From an uncultured Dehalococcoidia bacterium (GTDB lineage Bacteria > Chloroflexota > Dehalococcoidia > Lucifugimonadales > UBA3495): a stretch of 64,000 nucleotides of DNA. A program made the translations under genes and the position numbers. Shown here one piece after another: positions 8,061 to 15,330 of the stretch. The DNA is taken from positions 62,001 to 126,000 of the forward strand of contig CATOSK010000010.1 in NCBI GenBank assembly GCA_951812535.1, read 5' to 3'. Each line of letters begins with the position of its first letter. Positions within the stretch are counted from its first letter, which is position 1. Under the pieces are notes generated by a model, which saw only the letters and a program-made list of their open reading frames with translations, did not search any database and was not told the DNA's origin.

Positions 8061-8093
8061 AGTGTATGCCTCTTATTAATTTAGGCATACACT
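8061..8093 (-). promoter_or_regulatory. Inverted repeat overlapping the RHH gene promoter
   Basis: AGTGTATGCCT (8061-8071) and AGGCATACACT (8083-8093) are perfect 11-bp arms around an 11-bp AT-rich spacer containing a TAATAA-like -10 box on the minus strand. The site is 13 bp upstream of the RHH start, a typical autoregulatory operator position. Confidence 0.5.
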
Positions 8094-8589
8094 CTGGAAA
8101 CGCAACCACAAGGGAGAATCCGGCCCCTTGACGACCGGACTGGCAGGTACCGGTCTGATGCATATCATCATCCATCCCCCGGTTATAGTCACTCACACCA
8201 CGTAACTATCCCGGCGACTACCAGCAGAAAGCCCGCACCTCGGTTCTCGGCCTGGCCGAACAGACGGACGCCGTTGCATGCGGTCAACCCCCAGGGACTG
8301 CAGGTCCTTTTTGGGCGTGGACCGCAGGAGCTTCGCCCACGCCAGACTCTGAGGGCTCCCGTATCCCTGGCGTCCCGGAGATGACGACAGTCCAGGCTTG
8401 TTTTTGAAGATAGCATAAACCGATAATTAGAGCCCCGGCTATTCGCACTCCGCTAATAAGGAACACCGTGTCATCTCCGTCCGGACCAAAGCGCCAGCCC
8501 CAGGGCCACCTGGTGAACTGCCCGGGCTGCTACCGGGCTCTTACCTGCCCCCCTCCCCCCGCCTGTGGCGTGGGACCAGGGACTCACCG
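8094..8589. other. Intergenic stretch without recognisable gene
   Basis: About 500 bp between the RHH operator and the Fic remnant. No open frame here reads like protein and no repeat or RNA structure stands out; probably eroded sequence. Confidence 0.5.
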
Positions 8590-9127
8590 TCAACCTTTCT
8601 TCCGCCGACCGGGGGGTCGGCAGGCGGGCCGGCGAGGGACGCCTGCTCATCACGCTGCTTCTGGTCAACCGGGGCGTCCTCCCCTCTCCCCTGCTCTACC
8701 TGAGCGCCTGCTTCGAGGCCACGCGGGAGGATTACTACGCCCGCCTCCTCGGAGTGACGGAGCGGGGTGAATGGGAGGAGTGGCTGACCTATTTCCTGAG
8801 AGGGGTCGTTCTCCAGTCCGAAGACGCCGTGGACCGGATTCAGCGTATCGAAGACCTGTTCTCCCAGTGGAAGCAGGATCCGCCCCGCGGTCAGTCCCAG
8901 GTTCCGGAAAGGGCGCTGGGACTCTTTGCCGAGAACCCCTTCTGGATGGTCGGAGGCTTGGCCGACCGGCGGTGGCCTTCACGACTGCCCAGCGGGCCAT
9001 TGGCCGGCTGGAGGCGGCGGGCGTCGTCGCTCCGGTCGGGGAGGGCCGGCGCAACCGGGTGTATTGCGCGGAGGCCGTTCTCAGGGTGTTGGAGGAGCGC
9101 GCCTACCCTCGCTTCAGCACGGCCTGA
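8590..9127 (+). pseudogene. Fic-family protein remnant, C-terminal half
   Basis: The frame reads GRLLITLLLVNRGVLPSPLL, LSACFEATREDYYARLLGV and EWEEWLTYFLRGVVLQSEDA, the region that follows the catalytic loop in Fic/DOC AMP-transferases. The HPFxxGNGR motif itself is absent or destroyed. Near 8970 the frame breaks, and the terminal winged-helix-like part (FTTAQRAIGRLEAAGVVAPV and RNRVYCAEAVLRVLEE) continues in another frame to 9127. The remnant has lost its 5' half and has one internal frameshift. Confidence 0.7.
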
Positions 9128-9218
9128 TGAGACCCGGTGGACAGCGGTCTGCCGCGCTCCGGGTCCTCGGAGGAAGACTGCGCCCTCCAACACGAAGATA
9201 CATTTGGGAGGTTATGCA

Positions 9219-10052
9219 ATGAAATTGGATGGTCAGGTAGCAGTCATTACGGGCGCGGGGCGAGGCATTGGGCGGGCCATCGCCCTGGCCTATGCTCGCG
9301 AAGGGGCAAAGCTGGCCCTGGCCGCACGCAGCGAATCCGAGCTGCAGGAGGCTGTCAGCGCCGTGTCGGAACTGGGTGCTGAAGCGATTGCCGTCCGCAC
9401 CGACGTCACCAGCCAGAAAGACACGGAACGGTTGGTCCATAGAGTGGTGGAGCGATTCGGGCGTATCGACGTGCTGGTTAACAACGCCGGAAACTCCGGC
9501 CCCATCGGCCCGTTGCAGGACAACGACATCGCCGATTGGGTGAACACCATCAACGTAAACCTCACCGGCACCTTCCTGGTATGCCGAGCTGTTATCCCCG
9601 CAATGCTGGGACAGTCAGGAGGAAAGATCATCAACCTGTCGGGCGCGGGGGCGGCCAATGCGTGGAGCAATATGTCGGCCTATTGCTCCAGCAAAGCGGC
9701 GGTGGTACGGCTTACCGAAGTGTTGGCCCAGGAACTGGAAGGCAGGGGAATTGCGGTGAATGCCCTCGGGCCGGGCTCGGTTCATACAGGTATGTGGGAC
9801 AGGATGACCCAGGAAGCCGCCCAAGCGGGCGCGGACTTCATCCACCAGCTCGGGCTGCGGGTAACGTCGGGCGGCGGCGCGTCCATGGACGAGTGCGCGG
9901 AGTTGGCGGTGTGGCTGGCCTCAGACGAAAGCGGGGCGCTGACCGGGAGGTTGATCTCGGCGGCAACCGATGATTTTCGCGGCCTGCCGCCGAGGATTGC
10001 GGAGATTATGGCCGGGGACGCATTCACGCTCCGGCGGATGGGGCTGGAGTAG
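9219..10052 (+). CDS. SDR-family oxidoreductase, 277 aa
   Basis: A classical short-chain dehydrogenase/reductase with Rossmann motif TGAGRGIG (about residues 11-18), NNAG near residue 88 and active-site YCSSK (Tyr-x-x-x-Lys) after a serine in IINLSGAG. It should use NAD(P)(H) on an alcohol/ketone substrate in the cytoplasm; the substrate is not evident. The start at 9219 is set by GGGAGG (9206-9211) seven bases upstream; the frame is open further upstream but through the Fic remnant. It is the first clearly healthy gene after the pseudogene cluster. About 30 residues after the core fold are lineage-specific. Confidence 0.85.
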   Translation: MKLDGQVAVITGAGRGIGRAIALAYAREGAKLALAARSESELQEAVSAVSELGAEAIAVRTDVTSQKDTERLVHRVVERFGRIDVLVNNAGNSGPIGPLQDNDIADWVNTINVNLTGTFLVCRAVIPAMLGQSGGKIINLSGAGAANAWSNMSAYCSSKAAVVRLTEVLAQELEGRGIAVNALGPGSVHTGMWDRMTQEAAQAGADFIHQLGLRVTSGGGASMDECAELAVWLASDESGALTGRLISAATDDFRGLPPRIAEIMAGDAFTLRRMGLE

Positions 10053-10073
10053 AGCGAATTCACAAATGCCGTT

Positions 10074-10093
10074 ATTCCCGCGAAAGCGGGAAT
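10074..10093. repeat. dRS3-like palindrome
   Basis: ATTCCCGCGAAAGCGGGAAT matches the pattern ATTCCC-N8-GGGAAT known from Neisseria dRS3 repeats and many other genomes, here with a GAAA loop. It is followed by CCAG as in the longer repeat form and lies 22 bp after the SDR stop, so it may also act in termination. Confidence 0.6.
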
Positions 10094-10139
10094 CCAGAGA
10101 GCGCAAAACAGGGCTAACTTCCTTGTCCCACACGCTTTT

Positions 10140-11193
10140 CAGGGTTCCCGCTTCTGCATGCATGAACGACGGCGGCCGGTGCCGCCAAAGGGCGGAGTTT
10201 CCGCGGGGGACAGCCCCGGGTGCGTTTTGGGGCCTTCTGCCCCCGATGCAACCAACCCCCGGAGTGGCACGGCCCCGACGGAGTCGGCCAGCGTGCCCGG
10301 TTTCACGTCTATCTGGTAGATTACGCCCTCCTGCGTTTCGAACGCGAAGAGAACCCAGTCCGCAAGGAAGTCCACCGATCCTGGGACAACCTGTCCGATG
10401 GTCACGGACGTGGCGCCGCCAACTGAACCAGCATGGGCGTCTTCAGCAGGCGCGACAGTCTCCGCCTGGTCATCTTCTTCCGCTGCGAGGATGCTGGGAT
10501 AGCAGCCGGCGTCATGCAGAATGCCCAGCGTCTCCTCGGGCAGCGCATCCCGGACCTACTCGACGGCCTGAAGCTCCGAGACGGAATCGGGGCCGAAGAA
10601 TTTGCCGAGAATCTCCTGCTCTCTCCTCCATCAGCCGTTTCTTCTTCTCTTCGGGCATGGCCGTATCCAGCCCGGTCTCCATCGCTGCCCCCATCATCTC
10701 GAAAGCGACGCTGGAGAACTCCTAGATGAATGAGTCTCCGCTGGGGCTGGTCCTGGCGTGCGCGAAGGGCCTCGGCAGCGCTCAGGCTGGCGTGGTGGCA
10801 CTCCTGAAGCTCCTGGGGCGGGTCGAGCGGACTGTAGGGACCCACGGGGGAGTCGAGCATCTTCGCAAAATCGCCCCAGGTCGAGTCTTAGCCCCCACAG
10901 AGCATGGCCATTTCGTTCTCCAGCGCCCAGAACGCTGCTCCGCAAACCTCGGCGCAGCGGTAACTCCCCGATTCGGCGGTCGCGTGTGGGCACCGGTGTG
11001 TTCGACCGTCCAGGAGGTGCAGCCGTGGCCATCGCGGTGGGTGTGTTTGCCGGCGCGGTCTTTGCCGCTGCTGGCGCCGCAGCCGACGTATCAGCCGGCC
11101 ACCCGCGGTTGGTTCTCCGCCACAAGCAGTAATCAGGACTGTAAACGTGAAGGCCAGGGCCGACAGGGTTACGAAGCGAAGGCTTACGGGCAA
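10140..11193 (-). pseudogene. Lipoprotein remnant with PPC-like domain
   Basis: From 11193 a signal peptide is clear: MPVSLRFVTLSALAFTFTVL followed by the lipobox LITAC and GG. The frame then breaks repeatedly. Recognisable pieces in other frames are CAEVCGAAFWALENEMAML, EMMGAAMETGLDTAMPEEKK-like sequence near 10690, and near the 3' end DFLADWVLFAFETQEGVIYQ with IDVKPGTLADSV, which resembles the bacterial pre-peptidase C-terminal (PPC) beta-sandwich domain. It was an exported lipoprotein, now inactivated by several indels. The boundaries are approximate. Confidence 0.5.
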
Positions 11194-11388
11194 CGTAGCG
11201 AGTTAACTCGTTGAGAACCTTGTTTGCTCACACCGCTGGCTGGGCGCAGGCAGCCGGCCGAACAGCGCCTGGGTCGGGCTGCATCCATTGGCCCTGAGCT
11301 GGGGATGCCCGATAATACCCGCCGGCCTCGGGGCGCTCCCGCTCTCATGAAGCCTCATTCGCAGCCGGGCAAGAAGCCGGTGCAGCCC

Positions 11389-12106
11389 TTATTTCCCATA
11401 CGTATAGCAGAGATTAACTGGGCCTCTCGGGGAATGAATTTCCGGCACCGATGAGTAGAAGGAGGTTCCGACATCCTCCGGTACTTCCCCGGTGAACTGG
11501 CAACCGGAGCGACTCAGGAATGCCTGGTCGGTGAGATTACTCAACTCGGATGGCACTTTGCCACTCAACCTGTTCTGGCCGAGGCCCAATCTTCCCAGGT
11601 TGACCACGCGGTCCAACTCCGCAGGTATTTCTCCGTCTAACTGGATATGGCCGAGCCGCAAACGTTGCAGCCCGGTCAGGCGGGGCAGCTTGCGATTACT
11701 TCCTCCTCCCGCGCATAAAGGAACAAATTGGTTTCCACAGCGAATGCCGACCGGCCATACCCTGGCGTAGACCAATACTTCGGGTAACTCCGCCTCCCAC
11801 GTGAGGTCTGAAGGGCCGATGGTCACCGTTTCCGGTCCCGCTGAGCAGTGCGCCCAGTGCCGGATCTGATCTCCAGGCGCCCCGGCATTTTCCCATGCCA
11901 TGGCGACCGACTCGTCGTCGCTTAGCGGGTAGCCTCTTATAAACATGAGCCGCAAATTGCGAGTCCAGGTCAGAGACTGCTCCCGACTCGCTGTCCGTAC
12001 CATCGGAGAGCATATTGCGCTCGGCCCTGATAGTCTTTCCGGCCCCAGCCCAGCTGCAGGGCTTCCCACTATCGTCGATGCCTCGGATTCTCTCGCGCTT
12101 CGGCAT
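11389..12106 (-). pseudogene. Leucine-rich-repeat protein remnant
   Basis: The 3' part contains plant-type LRRs (LQRLRLGHIQLDGEIPAELD, LGRLGLGQNRLSGKVPSELS) followed by an imperfect repeat and the end CYTYGK. Upstream pieces (TIRAERNMLSDGTDSESGAV in one frame; DDESVAMAWENAGAPGDQIR, then ELPEVLVYARVWPVGIRCG in another) belong together only if a frameshift near 11940-11960 is corrected. It resembles the intact LRR protein at 15331-17727 in repeat type. It has no signal peptide and is probably a decayed paralogue. Confidence 0.5.
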
Positions 12107-12208
12107 GTATCTCCTTCGTACTCCAATGTCGCAATGTTGCCAGCGCAACCTCGGCGGCTTCGCTACCCCCTGCTCCCGCAGACCCCAAAACCAGGGAATG
12201 TTTGCAAA

Positions 12209-13031
12209 CTATGACCAGAGCAGCAATGACCCGATTTGCAGCATTGCCGGATAGTTCTGGGCCTTCTTCTCATACCGGGTGGCGATTCGGGGGAATCGCT
12301 TCAGCCGGTTGATGGTCCGCTCCACCAGATTGCGTTGCCGGTACAGGGCCCGGTTGAAAGGACCGGTGCGCCGTTCATTGGTTTTCCTGGGGATGGTGTA
12401 GCGAATTCCCCGCCGTCTGAGCCAGGCCCGAATCCTGCGGCTGCTGTGCCCTTTGTCGCCACAGACCCGCCGGGGCTTGATGCGGGGACGGCCACGCCCG
12501 CAGCGTCTCTCCTACCCTTGGGCCATCAACTCTTCGAACACGCTGACCTCGTGCCGCTGACCCGGGGCCAGCACGAATGCCACCGGCTTGCCCTGACCCT
12601 CGACTCTCAGATGATTCTTGGCCCGAACCCTCCGGGACCGGCCCAGCGCCTGATCGCCCTCCCCCTTTTTGCCCCGGCCGCGTGCTGATGTGCCCGCCCG
12701 TTGGTGCCGTCCACGTGATGGACTTCCCACGCAACCTGACCGATGGCATCAGCTTCCCCCTGCTCTTCAGCCAGCAGCCGGTCCCACAAGCCTTGCTTCC
12801 GCCACCGGTAGAAACGGCTGGCTACCGTGGCCCAGGCACCAAAGCGCTCGGGCAGGTCTCGCCATGGGGTGCCGGTGCGTAAAATCCACAAAGCCTGCCC
12901 TCGTGGAGACTGGGGATCCCGTTGATGACCGTACGATGGTCCTTCCCAGACCGTCCAGTCCTCGGCTTTTGGGCCGGCAACAGTGGCCCCAGTCGCTGCC
13001 ATTGATCATCCGTCGATTCTCCTCGCCTCAC
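12209..13031 (-). pseudogene. IS5-family transposase, multiply frameshifted
   Basis: Corrected for several indels, the minus strand encodes an IS5/IS427-type transposase. It starts STDDQWQRLGPLLPAQKPRT, continues LWILRTGTPWRDLPERFGAW, FYRWRKQGLWDRLL, VHHVDGTNGRAHQHAAGAKR and VSVFEELMAQG, and ends with the NERRTGPFNRALYRQRNLVE region and RFPRIATRYEKKAQNYPAML before the stop at 12211-12209. A possible terminal repeat (CAGGGAATGTTTGCAAACTA) adjoins the 3' end at about 12193-12212. No matching copy is recognised beyond 13031, so the element is decayed. It marks the right edge of the accessory region. Confidence 0.75.
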
Positions 13032-13143
13032 ACCTCACCTCACACTTCAACCTGTCTCGTTCAGTTTAGGGACTCCATTGGGTTCGCGAACACTCCCAGT
13101 CCCGCCACTCCCATCCTAACCCCCACCTACGCGGTGGCAGGCT

Positions 13144-13164
13144 CTTCCCCCGTCAAAGGGGAAG
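13144..13164. repeat. Hairpin in intergenic region before uspA-like gene
   Basis: CTTCCCC (13144-13150) pairs with GGGGAAG (13158-13164) over a 7-nt loop. No T-tract follows. The rest of 13032-13297 shows only the candidate promoter noted next. Confidence 0.3.
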
Positions 13165-13209
13165 GGGTTCCTGGAAAATCGAAAAACCCTGGGAGCGTGG
13201 TGGTGGCGT

Positions 13210-13236
13210 TTGACACTCTCCACGGGGCGCTACTAT
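13210..13236 (+). promoter_or_regulatory. Candidate sigma-70-type promoter of the universal stress gene
   Basis: TTGACA at 13210-13215 and TACTAT at 13231-13236 are separated by 15 bp, slightly short, and lie about 60 bp before the ATG at 13298. The assignment rests on consensus match only. Confidence 0.35.
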
Positions 13237-13297
13237 CATCGAATTCTTGGAAAGGCGAATGGCGTTCGCCTACCAGTGGGCGGACCAAGGAGTGGTG

Positions 13298-13768
13298 ATG
13301 TACTCGAACATTGTCGTACCCCTGGATGGGTCGGAAAACTCCGAACGGGCGCTGTCCCACGTCGCAGAGCTGGCGAAGGCAACGGGTGGCAGGGTCCACC
13401 TGGTGCAGGTGATTACCCAATCTGAAGAGATGCAGCTGATGAGCGGCGCTGAGAGCAGCTTCGCGGCGTCGGCCCAGTACCAGGAGATGGCGGACCAGCT
13501 GGTCGCTTCCCGGATTGAGCAGGCTGAGGCGTACCTCGCCGAAGTCCGGGGGAGGCTGGAGGCCGACGGGACCTCAGTTGCCAGCGCAGTCATGGAAGGA
13601 CAGGCGGCGGAGAAAATTGTCGACTATGCTGCCAGTGAAAACGCCGACCTGATCGTGATGGGCACGCGGGGGCAGGGGGGCATCCAGCGGTTCCTGCTGG
13701 GCAGCGTGACGGACCGGGTGCTCCGGTCAGCGCGTATTCCGGTTTTGGCGATACCGCCCGGGGACTAG
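13298..13768 (+). CDS. Universal stress protein (UspA family), 156 aa
   Basis: The sequence has the Usp alpha/beta fold. It starts YSNIVVPLDGSENSERALSH, with an Asp in the first strand-loop, and ends with the ATP-binding signature GTRGQGGIQRFLLGSVTDRV, which fits G-x2-G-x9-G-S. It should therefore be an ATP-binding Usp. AAGGAG precedes the ATG at 13298 at about six bases (a GTG one codon earlier is possible). The length is usual for a single-domain Usp. Nothing specific links it to its neighbours; a stress role is known for the family. Confidence 0.9.
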   Translation: MYSNIVVPLDGSENSERALSHVAELAKATGGRVHLVQVITQSEEMQLMSGAESSFAASAQYQEMADQLVASRIEQAEAYLAEVRGRLEADGTSVASAVMEGQAAEKIVDYAASENADLIVMGTRGQGGIQRFLLGSVTDRVLRSARIPVLAIPPGD

Positions 13769-13857
13769 GCCAGGCTCTCCTGGAACTTGCCGGCTCCGCC
13801 CCAATTTCAGGGAACCTGTCCATGACGGCTGTGCGGCAAGGTCGGTCAGGCCGATAG

Positions 13858-15177
13858 ATGCGGCCCTGGCAGCACAGGCTCTCCAGGGCAACCCCGTTTT
13901 ACTACGGCTGGGTCGTTTTCGGCTCGGCCGTTGTTGTTGGCTATACTTCCCGTTCCCTGTTGGCGGTGGCGACCCTTTCCGTTTTCGTCGTGCCGATGAC
14001 CGAGGAGTTCGGCTGGTCCAAGGCGCTGTTTTCGGGAGCAGTCAGCATCGGCGGGTTGGGAGCTGCGGCCGTTTCCCCCCTAGCCGGACGGCTGATCGAC
14101 CGGCACGGTTCCGGCGTGGTGGTGGCGGCCTCTGCGGCGATCATCGGAGCGGGAGCCTTCGGACTGTCCCTGGTGGGACAGCCGTGGGCCTTCTACCTGC
14201 TGTACGTCCCGGCGCGGGCGGCCTTTGCCGGGCCTCTTGAGCTGGGAACGGCCACCGCGTTGAGCAACTGGTTCATCCGCCGCCGTCCCTTCGTGCTGGC
14301 GCTGCTGAGCGTCTGGCAGGGGACCGGGCTCGCGGTAATGCCGCTGGCGGCCCAGTTTATCATCGGCGGCTGGGGTTGGCGGGCGGGATGGGCCTGGCTG
14401 GGGGCGGTCACGCTGCTGGTGGGTGTCCTGCCGGTGTGGGTGCTGATGGCGCGCCGTCCCGAGGACCTGGGGCTGCCAGCCGATCCGGGGCGGGGGGAAT
14501 CAGGCCAACCGTCCTCCGCTACTCCGCCGGACAGTGAGCCGGGGAACCCTCCGATGACCCGGGACGGACAGCCAGAGGTCAACCTGACGGTGCGGGATGC
14601 GCTGCACACCCGCGCTTTCTGGCTTCTGGCCCTCTTCTCCGTGGCGGGATTCATGGTGCAGGCGGGGGTGAGCCTGCACCAGGTGGCCCACTTCATCTAC
14701 CAGGGGATGCGTCCGGCGGACGCGGCCCTGACCGCCGGAGTGTTCGCCGTGTCCCAATCCGTTGGCGGCATCCTCTGGGGAACGCTGGCCCGGCGGGTCC
14801 CGTTGAGGCTGTTAATGTGCCTGGCCGGGTTCACGGGAGCGGTGGGTACGATGGGGATCGTAGCAAGCTCGACGCTGGGATGGGGAGCGGCGGCGGCGCT
14901 GGCGCTGGGAATCGCGGTGGGTGGATACCATCTGCTGCTGCGGCTGGCCTACGCCGACTACTACGGCAGGAGGTACTTGGGGAGCATCCGTGGCTTGACC
15001 ATTGGAGCGCAGATTGGCGGACAGGTGGTGGGGCCGGTGCTGGCGGGAGCCATGTATGATGCCACCGGGTCCTACTGGCTGCCCTTCCTCGTGTTCGCGG
15101 TGGGGGTGTCGGCGGCGGGAGTGGCAGTGCTGGCAGCGACTCCCCCGGGGAGGGAGTCCTCGAAGAGTTTGCCGTGA
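13858..15177 (+). CDS. MFS transporter, 439 aa
   Basis: The protein is an integral membrane transporter with about 12 hydrophobic segments in two halves split by a hydrophilic loop (about residues 203-240, rich in Pro, Gly and acidic residues). The N-terminus FYYGWVVFGSAVVVGYTSRS and the cytoplasmic loop GRLIDRHGSGVVV resemble the oxalate/formate-monocarboxylate branch of the major facilitator superfamily. It probably moves an organic acid across the inner membrane; the substrate is not visible. It stands alone between the Usp gene and a convergent LRR gene. Confidence 0.85.
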   Translation: MRPWQHRLSRATPFYYGWVVFGSAVVVGYTSRSLLAVATLSVFVVPMTEEFGWSKALFSGAVSIGGLGAAAVSPLAGRLIDRHGSGVVVAASAAIIGAGAFGLSLVGQPWAFYLLYVPARAAFAGPLELGTATALSNWFIRRRPFVLALLSVWQGTGLAVMPLAAQFIIGGWGWRAGWAWLGAVTLLVGVLPVWVLMARRPEDLGLPADPGRGESGQPSSATPPDSEPGNPPMTRDGQPEVNLTVRDALHTRAFWLLALFSVAGFMVQAGVSLHQVAHFIYQGMRPADAALTAGVFAVSQSVGGILWGTLARRVPLRLLMCLAGFTGAVGTMGIVASSTLGWGAAAALALGIAVGGYHLLLRLAYADYYGRRYLGSIRGLTIGAQIGGQVVGPVLAGAMYDATGSYWLPFLVFAVGVSAAGVAVLAATPPGRESSKSLP

Positions 15178-15330
15178 GTTCTTGTCTTAAGCTAACCAAG
15201 GAAAACTTGACTCAGAAGAGTGGTGTCAGGTTGATTGTGGTTTTCCCGGTCCCGATACGGTTCTTCCATACTTTCGAACTGGCACACTGCCGAAGCTCCC
15301 CCTCCCCGCGCTGCCCGCCCATTCCACCAA

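Noticed and set aside
1-13031. Prophage
   Set aside because: No phage structural, terminase or lysis genes are recognisable; only IS elements and a broken recombinase.
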